From positions 372,001 to 436,000 of the forward strand of contig JAHBTQ010000002.1 of the NCBI GenBank assembly GCA_019638495.1: DNA of 64,000 nt, in the 5' to 3' direction. This stretch comes from Taibaiella sp. (GTDB lineage: Bacteria; Bacteroidota; Bacteroidia; Chitinophagales; Chitinophagaceae). Positions 34,069 to 43,522 of this stretch are shown piece by piece. Position 1 is the first letter of the stretch; the number at the start of each line of letters is the position of its first letter. The notes under the pieces are model-generated. The model was not told the DNA's origin and did no database searches. It saw only the letters and a list, made by a program, of their open reading frames with translations. Both the position numbers and the translations under genes were made by a program.

Positions 34069-34188
34069 CAGCCCCAATTTCAGCCTCAAATGGTGTTTAA
34101 GAATTGGTAAGCGGGAATTTACACCCAGCATACAGGATTGGAATTTGTGATTTGGATTTTGGAATTTTTCAGCGTTTAGATTTGTCTT

Positions 34189-35820
34189 ATGATATCAGTT
34201 AATAATTTGTCGTTGCGCTATGGTAAGCGCGTTTTGTTTGAAGATGTAAATATCAGGTTTACCGAGGGTAACTGTTATGGCGTTATTGGTGCCAACGGTG
34301 CGGGTAAATCTACATTTATGAAAATACTCTCCGGAGAGATAGACCCTACCACTGGCAAGGTGGAAATAACCAAGGGCATGCGTATGAGCGTGCTCAAACA
34401 GAACCACTACGAATTTGATGAAGTACCTGTATTAGAGACTGTAATTCGCGGTAATTCAGTGCTTTATAATGTGATGAAGGAGAAAGATGCTCTCTATGCC
34501 AAAGAAGATTTCACCGAGGAAGATGGCATCAAAGCCGGCGAATTGGAGGGTCTGTTTGCAGAGATGGATGGCTGGAACGCAGAAAGTGATGCGGCAACCT
34601 TGCTGAGCAACCTCGGCATCAAAGAAGAGTTTCACTATAAGCTGGTAAAAGAACTGGATGGTAACCAGAAGGTGCGTGTGCTCCTGGCGCAGGCGCTCTT
34701 CGGCCACCCGGATATTCTGCTACTTGACGAACCTACCAACGACCTGGACCTCGAAACCATCAACTGGCTCGAGGACTTCCTGGCGGGTTATGACAAAATT
34801 GTATTGGTAGTTTCGCACGACCGTCACTTCCTGGATACTGTTTGTACGCACGTTGCCGATATTGATTTCGGAAAGATTAATGTGTTTACCGGTAACTATA
34901 CTTTCTGGTACGAATCAAGCCAGTTGATACTGAAGCAGCGGGCTGACCAGAATAAGAAAGCAGAAGATAAGATCGCAGAGTTGAAAGAGTTCATTGCTCG
35001 ATTCTCTGCAAACGCATCTAAGTCTAAGCAGGCGACCAGCCGTAAGAAAGCGCTGGATAAGATAAAGCTGGACGAGATGAAACCATCTAACCGTAAGTAT
35101 CCTGCTATCCTGTTTAACAACCAGGTGCGCGAGGCGGGCGACCAGATTTTGGAAGTAAAAGGTCTGGGCAAGACGCAGCATGGTGAGGTACTGTTCAAAG
35201 ACATTAGTTTCGATTTGAAGCGTGGCCAGAAAATTGCAGTTCTTTCGGCTAACTCATTGGCTACAAAAGCATTCTACGAAATACTTGCAGGAGAAGATAA
35301 GGATTTTGATGGCATGTTTAAGTGGGGTGTAACAGTTACGCCTACCTATCTGCCGGGAGATAATACCAAGTATTTTGAAAACAATGACGACAACCTGATC
35401 GACTGGTTGCGTCAATATTCTGAAGAAAAGGACGAAACCTTTATTCGTGGTTTCCTCGGTAGGATGCTCTTCAGCGGTGAGGAAACCCTGAAGAAAAGCA
35501 GCGTATTGAGCGGAGGTGAAAAAATGAGGTGTATGCTGAGCCGCATGATGATGCTCAAGGGTAACGTGCTGATGATGGACGAGCCTACGAACCACCTTGA
35601 CTTGGAAAGCATCACCGCGCTGAACAATGGTATGAAGGACTTTAAGGGTACCATCCTGTTCACCACGCGCGACCATGAGCTGGCTAATACCGTGGCCGAT
35701 CGTATTCTGGAGATCACACCTTCGGGCCTGATAGACCGTGAAATGAGCTTCGACGAGTACATTACCAACGACAGGGTAAAAGCACAAAGGGCTGAAATGT
35801 ATGGCGGTGTACCTGCATAA
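34189..35820 (+). CDS. ABC-F ATPase (ribosome-associated type) with one canonical and one degenerate ATP site
   Basis: 543 residues with two ABC domains and no transmembrane part. First domain: Walker A GANGAGKST, signature LDGNQKVRVLL (normally LSGGQ), Walker B ILLLDEPTNDLD. Second domain: degenerate Walker A (SANSLATKAF instead of GxxGxGKST), signature LSGGEKMRCML and Walker B MMDEPTNHLD. Canonical ATP sites pair one Walker A with the other domain's signature: site 1 (Walker A of domain 1, LSGGE of domain 2) is intact, site 2 is degenerate on both sides. ABC-F proteins act on the ribosome E-site (EttA, YbiT, Uup types) or in antibiotic resistance. The role here is not known. Confidence 0.9.
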   Translation: MISVNNLSLRYGKRVLFEDVNIRFTEGNCYGVIGANGAGKSTFMKILSGEIDPTTGKVEITKGMRMSVLKQNHYEFDEVPVLETVIRGNSVLYNVMKEKDALYAKEDFTEEDGIKAGELEGLFAEMDGWNAESDAATLLSNLGIKEEFHYKLVKELDGNQKVRVLLAQALFGHPDILLLDEPTNDLDLETINWLEDFLAGYDKIVLVVSHDRHFLDTVCTHVADIDFGKINVFTGNYTFWYESSQLILKQRADQNKKAEDKIAELKEFIARFSANASKSKQATSRKKALDKIKLDEMKPSNRKYPAILFNNQVREAGDQILEVKGLGKTQHGEVLFKDISFDLKRGQKIAVLSANSLATKAFYEILAGEDKDFDGMFKWGVTVTPTYLPGDNTKYFENNDDNLIDWLRQYSEEKDETFIRGFLGRMLFSGEETLKKSSVLSGGEKMRCMLSRMMMLKGNVLMMDEPTNHLDLESITALNNGMKDFKGTILFTTRDHELANTVADRILEITPSGLIDREMSFDEYITNDRVKAQRAEMYGGVPA

Positions 35821-35832
35821 ATAGTTTAAAGG

Positions 35833-35869
35833 AAAGAAAGAGGGGCGTTGATCGCCCCTCTTTCTTTTT
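35833..35869 (+). terminator. Rho-independent terminator
   Basis: 15-bp stem AAAGAAAGAGGGGCG with complement at 35853-35867, loop TTGAT, then T-rich sequence, after the ABC-F stop codon. Confidence 0.9.
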
Positions 35870-36018
35870 GCCAGGAACAAATCATAAAGCATTAATACCC
35901 ATATATCAAAAGATGCCCACAACTGCTAGCGGAAAAAGAATACGACCCAAAGCATAGTCAATCGCCTATATCGTCTCAACAATCCCAATTCCTAATACCC
36001 TAATTCCCAATTCCCAAA

Positions 36019-37458
36019 TCACATCATCCCCTTCACCAGATCGCCCAGCTTCTTCAGCGCCCTGTCCACCTCCGGGGTCCATTGCATACCATAGCTTATG
36101 CGGATGCAGTTTTGATACCTGTCCTGCAAGGAGAACATCATGCCCGGTGCTATGCTGATTTTATGGAACATGGCCTCCTGGTATAGCTGGTAGGCATCTA
36201 TTTTCTTATCCAGTTCCAGCCACAGGATAAAGCCGCCCTTAGGGTTGCTCATTTTTATACCTGCAGGAAAGTACTCACCTATGGCACGCGTAAAGCGCAG
36301 GCTGTTGGCATGCAGGGTCTGGCGCAGCTTGCGCAGGTGGTGCTCGTATCTGCCTGTGGCCAGGAAGCTGCCAATAGCCGCCTGCTGCGCAGTAGGGGAG
36401 GTGATGCTGTGGTAGAGTTTGAGCCGGCGAATGTCATCAAGGTACTTACCCGGGGCTACCCAGCCCACGCGATAACCCGGTGCCAGTGTCTTAGAGATGG
36501 AGCTGCACCACAGCACATTGCCTTCTTCGTCAAAGCTCTTACAAGACTTGGGCCGCGTTTTTCCGAAGTACACGTCGCCATACAGGTCATCTTCTATCAG
36601 CGGCACACCGCGCTGTGCCAATAGCTGCACCAGCGCTTTCTTCTGCTCGTCGGGCATGCAATAGCCCAATGGGTTGCTGAAATTGGTAACGAAGAAACAA
36701 GCCTTGATGTCGTGTTTGTCCAGAGCCTTTCTTACGTCATCCGGGTCCACGCCGGTATCCGGGTCTGTGGGCAGTTCCAATACCTTAAGCCCGATACTAT
36801 GTGCAAAACGCAATGTGCCAAAATAAACGGGACTTTCCACCGCTATAGTGTCACCCGGCTTCGTCACGGCCATCAGGCAGTAGGCTATAGCGTTCATGCA
36901 TCCTGCAGTGGTAACAATGTCGTCCGGTTTCAGCCCGCCGTCCCAGTGCATAGACCAGCGCGCTACCTGCCTTCTCAGTAGCTCGTTGCCCAGCACATGC
37001 TCATATTGTGTGCCGTTTGAGGGTAGGTCGCGCAGCGCCTGGGTCATAGACTTATTAAGACGGGCCAGCGGCAGAATTTCCGGTGCCGGCACGCTCAGCG
37101 AAAAACGGATAATACCCTCCTGCGAAAAGCTGTCATACACCTCGCCAATGATGGATTCTACATTTTGCGTGCGCACCACTTGTGCAGGATTGCTCTTTTC
37201 TATCTTTTGTGGAAATCGGGACGGATTGAAGCTAACATAATAGCCTGATTGGGGGCGCGACTCAATGAGTCCCTTAGCCTCCAGGTGATAATAGGCCTGC
37301 AGCACTGTGCTAACGCTGATGTCATGCTTTTTACTCAGCATCCGCACAGAGGGTAGCTTGTCGCCTATCTTCAATACCTGCGACATTATTTGCTGCTCTA
37401 TGCCATCTGCTGTGCGCAGATATATATGTTCATTTCTAGCCTTAGAGGTACTTTTCAT
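36019..37458 (-). CDS. MocR/PdxR-type regulator (GntR HTH plus aminotransferase-like domain)
   Basis: 479 residues. N-terminal GntR winged-helix (ADGIEQQIMSQVLKIGDKLPSVRMLS then ISVSTVLQAYYHLEAKGLIESR, residues ~15-70) fused to a type I aminotransferase fold with PLP-Lys motif SSISKTLAPGYRVGW, DDLYGDVYFGK and GGFILWLELDKK. MocR proteins regulate genes for PLP or GABA metabolism using the PLP-bound domain as sensor. The target gene is not identified: the neighbours are the ABC-F gene and a DUF4097-like gene. A TATTTTTG box lies 17 nt before the ATG. Confidence 0.93.
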   Translation of the reverse strand: MKSTSKARNEHIYLRTADGIEQQIMSQVLKIGDKLPSVRMLSKKHDISVSTVLQAYYHLEAKGLIESRPQSGYYVSFNPSRFPQKIEKSNPAQVVRTQNVESIIGEVYDSFSQEGIIRFSLSVPAPEILPLARLNKSMTQALRDLPSNGTQYEHVLGNELLRRQVARWSMHWDGGLKPDDIVTTAGCMNAIAYCLMAVTKPGDTIAVESPVYFGTLRFAHSIGLKVLELPTDPDTGVDPDDVRKALDKHDIKACFFVTNFSNPLGYCMPDEQKKALVQLLAQRGVPLIEDDLYGDVYFGKTRPKSCKSFDEEGNVLWCSSISKTLAPGYRVGWVAPGKYLDDIRRLKLYHSITSPTAQQAAIGSFLATGRYEHHLRKLRQTLHANSLRFTRAIGEYFPAGIKMSNPKGGFILWLELDKKIDAYQLYQEAMFHKISIAPGMMFSLQDRYQNCIRISYGMQWTPEVDRALKKLGDLVKGMM

Positions 37459-37475
37459 TGCCTAACTGTTATGCA

Positions 37476-37483
37476 CAAAAATA
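37476..37483 (-). promoter_or_regulatory. -7 promoter box TATTTTTG
   Basis: Minus-strand TATTTTTG, TAnnTTTG match, 17 nt upstream of the MocR-type regulator ATG. Confidence 0.45.
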
Positions 37484-37616
37484 GGAATCGTGGAACTGTT
37501 TTGCTGGTTCCGGTAATATCACGCTGAATTAAAGGTTTTATTAACAAACGGTTTGCAAACGGGCGACGCCATACTAATGATTCGTACACTCATTTTTCAC
37601 CGCAAAACCAATTACC

Positions 37617-38687
37617 ATGAAAACCACAGCATTTATCTCAGCCTTACTTTTTCTCTTTTGCCTTCCTGGCCTTGCCGCATCTGGCAAGCTTATCACCAAA
37701 AAGAAAACCATCTCGCGACAAAAGGGACTTCGATACAACGATACGCTTGCAATACGTAATATGTTTGGCGATGTGCATCTGAGTACCTGGGGCAGGAGTT
37801 ATGCGGGCATTGAGATCGTTATCACCGGCAAGGCAAGAAACGATTCGGATGCGCAGAAACTTGTGGACAACGTAACTATTGTGGAGAGCAAAGCGGTGGC
37901 TGGGCACAGAGCCACGTCCTATCGAACACATATTGCAGTCTTGCCGGCAATTGATGCCGGCGTGTTGCGACTATCCGACTCCCTCAATTTTGAAACCAAG
38001 GTTGACTACTACATTCATATGCCCCGAAATGCAGCTATAGAGGTGAAGAATACATATGGAAACGTAGAAGTAGGTGAGTTTGCCGGTACATTGAAAGTAG
38101 ATCTGGCATACGGGGCTTTTCATGCACGCAGACTACTGAGCGCAAATGTGATGCTGAATAATGCCGGCACCATTGGTGCAAACAAGGTAGCATACGCGGA
38201 AAGATGCACGTTTAGCGGTGTGGTAAAAGGCGGCTTGCGTATTGACAAAGCAGTGGCTTCCCGACTAGAGGAGATGAACGGGTGCAGCATAGGTTACGGT
38301 CGCGATATAGTAATGAGCAAAACCAGTGGCAGCATAAGTATAGACACAGTTTCGGGCATAAAGGGTGCTGTGTCTTACACAAACCTCACACTGGGTTGCG
38401 TGGTACGCAACGCTGACCTGAGGTTAAAGTACTGCAACAAGGTTTACATGAACAGTATCTGTGGCTCAGGCCCGTGCCGGGTAAAAGTGAGTGCAGAGAA
38501 CACATCTGTAAAAGCGCATTTACGCGATGAAGACCACACCAGCCTCGACATCAGGGCAGAAGATACGCGGGTAGAATCGCATGGTGTGGCCCTGAAAGTA
38601 GAACAAATGAATAAAACAGGGCGCAAAGCAAAAAGCCCGGGTTCCGTTTCTTTTGATATGAAGGGTGGTAGCCTGGCCTTTGATTAG
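37617..38687 (+). CDS. Secreted DUF4097-like repeat protein
   Basis: 356 residues. Signal peptide MKTTAFISALLFLFCLPGLA. The mature part is a right-handed beta-like repeat of short strands (AIEVKNTYGNVEVGEFAGTLKVDLAYGAF, VKGGLRIDKAVASRL, SISIDTVSGIKGAVSYTNLTLG), like DUF4097 putative adhesins and polymer-forming cytoskeletal-like folds. No enzyme motif. Often found as an anti-sigma/two-component-linked surface protein in Bacteroidota, but no such gene is adjacent here. Function unknown. Confidence 0.75.
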   Translation: MKTTAFISALLFLFCLPGLAASGKLITKKKTISRQKGLRYNDTLAIRNMFGDVHLSTWGRSYAGIEIVITGKARNDSDAQKLVDNVTIVESKAVAGHRATSYRTHIAVLPAIDAGVLRLSDSLNFETKVDYYIHMPRNAAIEVKNTYGNVEVGEFAGTLKVDLAYGAFHARRLLSANVMLNNAGTIGANKVAYAERCTFSGVVKGGLRIDKAVASRLEEMNGCSIGYGRDIVMSKTSGSISIDTVSGIKGAVSYTNLTLGCVVRNADLRLKYCNKVYMNSICGSGPCRVKVSAENTSVKAHLRDEDHTSLDIRAEDTRVESHGVALKVEQMNKTGRKAKSPGSVSFDMKGGSLAFD

Positions 38688-38732
38688 CAATAGCAGATTA
38701 CCGCTAACTTTAGCAGCAAAAAAACACCGGCC

Positions 38733-39293
38733 ATGGCAAAATTTTCGGACGAGTTACTGGATCACCATAAAGAGTTCATAGCCCATCAGAAGATGTTCTT
38801 TGTAGCTACATCGCCCTTAAGCGCAGATGCCCGTATCAATCTGTCGCCAAAAGGACTCGATAGTTTCCGGGTGTTATCGCCCAACAAAGTTTGCTACATG
38901 GATATTACAGGCAGTGGCAATGAGACGTCGGCCCATCTCCTGGAAAATGGTCGGATCACTATCATGTTCTGTGCGTTTGACGGTCCACCCAATATTCTGA
39001 GAATTTATGGAACGGGATATACTGTGTTGCCCTCACATGCCGATTGGCCTGAGGTGTCTGGCACTTTTGGTGAATTGCCGGGTGTGAGACAGATCATAGT
39101 CGTGGACGTTGCACAGGTGCAAACTTCTTGCGGTTACACCGTTCCGCTATATGAATACGCTGGCGAACGCGACCATATGTGGAAATGGGTAGAAAAGAAA
39201 GGTGCAGACGGGTTGGAGACCTACCGGAAAGACAATAATCTGGCAAGCATTGACGGCCTGCCAACGGCATTGTCACATGCGCAAAACGAGTAG
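38733..39293 (+). CDS. Pyridoxamine 5'-phosphate oxidase-family (split-barrel flavin) protein
   Basis: 186 residues. Split beta-barrel FMN-binding fold: HQKMFFVATSPLSADARINLSPKG, NKVCYMDITGSGNETSAHLLENGRITIMF (NETxxH flavin contact pattern), GYTVLPSHADWPEV and IIVVDVAQVQTSCGYTVP. It lacks the extra PdxH catalytic C-terminal features, so it is not PdxH. Substrate unknown; related proteins bind FMN or heme-degradation intermediates. Only weak TAACTTTA similarity to a promoter box upstream. Confidence 0.85.
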   Translation: MAKFSDELLDHHKEFIAHQKMFFVATSPLSADARINLSPKGLDSFRVLSPNKVCYMDITGSGNETSAHLLENGRITIMFCAFDGPPNILRIYGTGYTVLPSHADWPEVSGTFGELPGVRQIIVVDVAQVQTSCGYTVPLYEYAGERDHMWKWVEKKGADGLETYRKDNNLASIDGLPTALSHAQNE

Positions 39294-39379
39294 AGGGATT
39301 TCCTGTTATTAGGGACCTGGCTATATCTTTCGGCACGTGCAAACGAACGCTGAAACTAAAGCCAACACATGCTTGCAGT

Positions 39380-40405
39380 TTATGCTAATCCTTCGCAGAT
39401 ATTCTTTGATATAGCCGGCCCTTCATAGATGAAACCAGTATAAACCTGCACCAGGGATGCACCGGCATCCAGTTTTTCCTGTGCATCTGCAGCCGTAAAT
39501 ATGCCCCCGGAAGCAATGATGGGAATGGAACCGTTACTCTTGGAGTGTAGGTACTTCACCACTTCTGTAGCCCGGTTCTTTAGTGGGGCACCGCTGAGCC
39601 CGCCCGCACCGATGCCTTCAATTTCAGAAGTCGGGGTTTGAAGACCCTCGCGGCTAATGGTGGTGTTCGAAGATACAATGCCGTCAAGCTTCGTATCCCT
39701 CACTATTGTTACAATGTCGTCAAGTTGCTCATTTGTTAGGTCAGGTGCTATCTTCAGCAATATTGGTTTCTTCCCTCCTTTTTCGCGGTTCAGGTCCTGC
39801 AGGCGCGATAGTAGTTTTGTTAGCGGCTCTTTGTCCTGTAGTGCACGTAAGCCCGGGGTGTTAGGGCTGCTCACATTTACTACAAAGTAGTCTACTACTT
39901 CATAGAGTCGCAGGAAGCAAGCTTCGTAGTCCTCAGTCGCCTTATCGTTATCCGTGTCTTTATTCTTGCCAATATTCCCGCCTATTATCACACGTTCTTT
40001 TCGCCTTTTCAGACGCTCCACGGCCGCATCAACGCCTCCATTGTTGAATCCCATCCTGTTTATCAAGGCCTTGTCTGCAGGCAGTCGAAACAAACGAGGT
40101 TTCGGATTGCCCGGCTGAGGGCGGGGTGTAAGCGTGCCTATCTCGATAAAGCCAAAGCCCAGGCATGCAAGCGAATCTGTGAATTTTGCGTCCTTATCAA
40201 AGCCTGCTGCCAGCCCTACAGGGTTGGAGAATTTTATACCCCAAATTGTCCTTTCCAGTTTCCCGGATGCCTTTGGCACAAAAAGCGACTTTAAGATTCC
40301 TCTCAGAGGTGCAATAGAATATGCCTTGGTCATCCAGTTCATTACCATGTAGTGAACCCGCTCGGCATCCATACTGAAGAGTATGCGACGTATTAAATTA
40401 TACAT
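39380..40405 (-). CDS. pyrD: Dihydroorotate dehydrogenase, class 2 (quinone)
   Basis: 341 residues from the ATG at 40405; the upstream in-frame extension (to 40573) is not supported because class 2 PyrD starts close to [10 protein letters not shown]. Features: N-terminal helical quinone tunnel (~1-40), [40 protein letters not shown] cut into shorter motifs here, [22 protein letters not shown] (with the catalytic Ser region), ILLKIAPDL and [10 protein letters not shown]. Oxidises dihydroorotate to orotate at the inner membrane in pyrimidine synthesis. A TATCTTTG box lies 18 nt upstream. Other pyr genes are not nearby. Confidence 0.95.
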   Translation of the reverse strand: MYNLIRRILFSMDAERVHYMVMNWMTKAYSIAPLRGILKSLFVPKASGKLERTIWGIKFSNPVGLAAGFDKDAKFTDSLACLGFGFIEIGTLTPRPQPGNPKPRLFRLPADKALINRMGFNNGGVDAAVERLKRRKERVIIGGNIGKNKDTDNDKATEDYEACFLRLYEVVDYFVVNVSSPNTPGLRALQDKEPLTKLLSRLQDLNREKGGKKPILLKIAPDLTNEQLDDIVTIVRDTKLDGIVSSNTTISREGLQTPTSEIEGIGAGGLSGAPLKNRATEVVKYLHSKSNGSIPIIASGGIFTAADAQEKLDAGASLVQVYTGFIYEGPAISKNICEGLA

Positions 40406-40423
40406 TACCCGGAAGTGTGGCTG

Positions 40424-40431
40424 CAAAGATA
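40424..40431 (-). promoter_or_regulatory. -7 promoter box TATCTTTG
   Basis: Minus-strand TATCTTTG, exact TAnnTTTG match, 18 nt before the pyrD ATG at 40405; a TTG lies about 24 nt further upstream and could be the -33 element. Confidence 0.55.
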
Positions 40432-40505
40432 ACATCGACGGGTGGACCATTTTTAACAATTTTCCACTCCCGACCTTTCGGGTATCTATTAACTTAGCAG
40501 TAGAT

Positions 40506-41210
40506 ATGCTTCGAACCGCCGTATTTTGCCTTTCATTTTGCCTTGTGAGTGGAGCCACAATAGCCCAGATCATTCATGGCGAGGTGCTTGATATAGACAA
40601 CATGAAGCCGGTTGAGGGTGTTTCCATTGAGAATATCTACACCAACGTCGCTATTAATTCTACTGCAGATGGTGCTTTTGTGATTGCAGCTACTTCAGAC
40701 CAGCTTCTAGAGTTTAAGAAACCCGGATACAGGGTAACACGTGTTCGTATACCGAAGGGCCAGGTGCCGTCTTACTTCCGGATCATCATTGAGCACGGTA
40801 TCAACAAACCATCCGGCGAGTACCAGCAGAAGGGCGACCGGTATGACTACAAGCGGGATAGTATTCGCTTTCACGACATTTATGCTCATGAGCTGGACTT
40901 CCCACGCATGTCTACGATCGATAAGATCAAGAGCCCCTTTTCTGCCATGAGTAAACGGAATAGAATGATATGGCAGTTTCAGGACGACTATGCCAATTTT
41001 GAGCGGGAAAAGTATGTTGACCGCACCTTCAATCCAGCCCTTGTACAGAAAATTACCGGCCTTACAGGCGATAGCTTGTCGAACTATATGATACGTTTCC
41101 GCCCGTCTTATGACCAGGCGCGTGGTATGACTGATTACGCGTTCTATAACTACATTAAGACTACAGGTACACGGTTCCGCACGCCCAATCGACCAATTTT
41201 CGGTCAGTAA
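40506..41210 (+). CDS. Secreted protein with carboxypeptidase-D-regulatory-like domain
   Basis: 234 residues from the ATG at 40506 ([21 protein letters not shown] signal peptide); the longer upstream reading overlaps pyrD and has no signal. CarboxypepD_reg-like beta sandwich at ~22-95: [52 protein letters not shown]. The C-terminal part is helical, with tyrosine- and arginine-rich stretches ([35 protein letters not shown]). Same architecture as the protein encoded at 28988-29656. It is convergent with, and 2 bp from, the membrane protein gene that follows. Confidence 0.8.
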   Translation: MLRTAVFCLSFCLVSGATIAQIIHGEVLDIDNMKPVEGVSIENIYTNVAINSTADGAFVIAATSDQLLEFKKPGYRVTRVRIPKGQVPSYFRIIIEHGINKPSGEYQQKGDRYDYKRDSIRFHDIYAHELDFPRMSTIDKIKSPFSAMSKRNRMIWQFQDDYANFEREKYVDRTFNPALVQKITGLTGDSLSNYMIRFRPSYDQARGMTDYAFYNYIKTTGTRFRTPNRPIFGQ

Positions 41211-41212
41211 GG

Positions 41213-42664
41213 TTACTTCACTCTGAGGATGGAAAACCCATATCCTTGCGGGCGCGATGCTACTTTCAGGCCCAATACCCTCACAGGTTCGGCGGCTCTC
41301 CAATCGAAGATGACTTCTGACCGATTCTTCAACTCTTCCGGAATGTCGAGGTAGGCCTGTTGTAACACAATTGTATCGCCTGAACTGAACTGATCGCCTA
41401 TGTGCACCGCAGGCGCGTAGATGTCCGGATAAAGTGGCCAGACACCGTTAGAAACATAGACGTTTTGGTTCTTGCCGGTTTTTTCGAGCACGATGGCGCG
41501 GGCAGCACTGAACGTTTTGCCTGAGGCCAGCATATTCCCAAACAACAGTATGTGCCTGCTCATGGCAAATGTCCCGGCTACGCAGAGCAAGCCGAAGGCT
41601 ATCGTCATTATTTTGTTTCGGGTCTTTGCAAGCGACACAATAATAAACGACATAAAGGGCAACACAAATTGTGTAACGTTATAAACAGTTGGTGCGCCAT
41701 ATAGCACGTATCTGAACAATGCCCAAATAAGTATGAATGCCAGGAAAGCTGCAAACAGGATGGTTAGCGGCTTTGCTTGCCGCAGACGTGCAAAAGCGCT
41801 CCTGATAAAGAACCCGGCGGCAAGCAGAAAAATGCCGATGAACCCAAAAGACAATGGCGCCAGGGCCCAATAGTAGAATAGAAGCGAAAGGCTGTTATCA
41901 TTTCTTTTTACTACGGCTGACACATGCCACCAGACAGCATCGAGAGTCTCACGGAAACCTATTGGTCCGGCGGCAATGATGAGACAGGCAAAGCCAATCG
42001 AGAGAATAAATACGGCTAACGATTCTAATGCAGAGCGAATGGGCTTATCAGTCTCGATCACATCGCACAACGCATAGAATACAAAACAAAAGAAAAAGCA
42101 GAGGATCTGTGATGCAAGTAGCGATGCGAATAGCAGGGCTATTGCAATGTGATATGCAACTGGCGGTATCCGCTTTTTTGCTCCATAAATAAGGTAAATG
42201 ATGAAGCTTACAAAAAATGTCAGGTTTTCCGGCCTGGATACGGTGGGCAAAAAGAAGATAGGAAGGTAAAAGCAACTGAAGATAAACCCAAGGCGCAGGT
42301 GGCGTGATGCATCGCTTGCCATGGTTACGAACTTCCTTGTATATAACATTAGTCCACCAGTACCTAGCATAGCACAGAATAGGAATATTGTACGTACATC
42401 GCTATAGGCACGACCCACAGCCCCCACCAACCAGGGGAAGAGCGGAACGTAGTAGTTGAACCTATGGGTGTGTGTAGGGTCTGTGAATTTGTCTACGTAA
42501 TACAGCGGATTCGTGAACCCTTGACCGTGAGCGTATGAAATTGCAGGTGGCAGAAAGACCAATGAATCGGTACCCGGTATCGGAAATACGCAAACGGCAA
42601 AGACAATAAGCAATAAGCTGCTCAGTATTGCTGGGACGTACAGATTTGCCTGTTTCTTTTGCAT
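41213..42664 (-). CDS. Polytopic membrane protein, GT39/GT83-like
   Basis: 483 residues with about 10 hydrophobic helices (for example AILSSLLLIVFAVCVFPIPG, GFIFSCFYLPIFFLPTVS, AVFILSIGFACLIIAAGPIG, FGFIGIFLLAAGFFI). The pattern TDSLVFLPPAISYAHGQGFT and FPWLVGAVGRAYSDVRT in the first large loop resembles dolichyl-phosphate-mannose-type glycosyltransferases, but the acidic catalytic motif is not clear. Substrate and role unknown. It could be a glycosyltransferase working with the ArnT-like protein at 31896, but the genes are not linked. A TACTTTTG box is 14 nt upstream. Confidence 0.7.
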   Translation of the reverse strand: MQKKQANLYVPAILSSLLLIVFAVCVFPIPGTDSLVFLPPAISYAHGQGFTNPLYYVDKFTDPTHTHRFNYYVPLFPWLVGAVGRAYSDVRTIFLFCAMLGTGGLMLYTRKFVTMASDASRHLRLGFIFSCFYLPIFFLPTVSRPENLTFFVSFIIYLIYGAKKRIPPVAYHIAIALLFASLLASQILCFFFCFVFYALCDVIETDKPIRSALESLAVFILSIGFACLIIAAGPIGFRETLDAVWWHVSAVVKRNDNSLSLLFYYWALAPLSFGFIGIFLLAAGFFIRSAFARLRQAKPLTILFAAFLAFILIWALFRYVLYGAPTVYNVTQFVLPFMSFIIVSLAKTRNKIMTIAFGLLCVAGTFAMSRHILLFGNMLASGKTFSAARAIVLEKTGKNQNVYVSNGVWPLYPDIYAPAVHIGDQFSSGDTIVLQQAYLDIPEELKNRSEVIFDWRAAEPVRVLGLKVASRPQGYGFSILRVK

Positions 42665-42678
42665 TGAGACGACTGTAG

Positions 42679-42686
42679 CAAAAGTA
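42679..42686 (-). promoter_or_regulatory. -7 promoter box TACTTTTG
   Basis: Minus-strand TACTTTTG, exact TAnnTTTG match, 14 nt upstream of the membrane protein ATG at 42664. Confidence 0.5.
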
Positions 42687-42844
42687 GTCGTAATTAGCTT
42701 ATCCCACCTATTTCATTCCCGGTTTAGAAACTTCCCCCCACAAATAATCTGAAAACACTTATTTATTGTGGGCCGTTTGGGAATGTGGCAATGCAAACCG
42801 CCCGGTAATGTTCCAGGCGGCAAACAACTATCTCCATTTTGGAT

Positions 42845-43375
42845 CTATCGGGTAATGATATTCATGCTGCCGATCACCAGGTCAGCATTTTTTTTGTGTG
42901 CATCCGCAGTATTAATATAATTGCGTGCATAATCTTTCAATTCCTCGTCGTTTCCGTTGGCCATTTCATCTTGCATTATACCCACCATCTCTATATGGTC
43001 TTCCTGAATGATGTTCATGTACGAAGAGTCGAAGTTTCGTCCCGACTTAGTTTCGAGCGACACTTTGTAGCCAAAGTGTTCAACGTTCATTTTTGAGGGT
43101 ATCTTGTAGTTGCGGGCGTCAGCAAGCTTATGCAGCGCGTCCAGGTCTGCATTGTGCGAGCTCACCTCCATTTGTGCATAGTCAGTTACCAGGCTGTTTT
43201 CTCCACGGCTCATTGCCATTATCCCAAATTCGATTGCTCCGTTATGTGCATATGCCGTCTGGTCCAGGAACTGGCGGTCCGTATTATTCATATTCTTGGT
43301 GCCGGTCTTATGGCAGGCGATGGTTGCAGACACAAGCAGCAAAGCGATAGCTAATTTTAGTGATCTGGTTTTCAT
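42845..43375 (-). CDS. DUF4142 lipoprotein
   Basis: 176 residues from the ATG at 43375 (MKTRSLKLAIALLLVSA with lipobox SATIAC). DUF4142 four-helix bundle of ~140 residues (ferritin-like shape): DRQFLDQTAYAHNGAIEFGIMAM, DYAQMEVSSHNADLDALHKLADARN, SSYMNIIQEDHIEMVGIMQDEMAN and LKDYARNYINTADAHKKNADLVI. The spaced acidic/His residues in the helices (HN, QEDH, DAHK) could bind metal. DUF4142 proteins are common periplasmic Bacteroidota proteins of unknown function. A TAACTTTG box lies 21 nt upstream. Confidence 0.9.
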   Translation of the reverse strand: MKTRSLKLAIALLLVSATIACHKTGTKNMNNTDRQFLDQTAYAHNGAIEFGIMAMSRGENSLVTDYAQMEVSSHNADLDALHKLADARNYKIPSKMNVEHFGYKVSLETKSGRNFDSSYMNIIQEDHIEMVGIMQDEMANGNDEELKDYARNYINTADAHKKNADLVIGSMNIITR

Positions 43376-43396
43376 GTTTGGTGGTTTATGAGACAA

Positions 43397-43404
43397 TACA
43401 AAGT
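43397..43404 (-). promoter_or_regulatory. -7 promoter box TAACTTTG
   Basis: Minus-strand TAACTTTG, exact TAnnTTTG match, 21 nt upstream of the DUF4142 ATG at 43375. Confidence 0.5.
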
Positions 43405-43522
43405 TAGGGCTGGAACCTATGGAATAGTTGTCTTCATAGTCGGGGCGTTTATATAGTTCTCACAAATCGCTATCTAGATAAGGTGGAGTCATATATTGCC
43501 GGTATTTTATACTTTTATCTCT

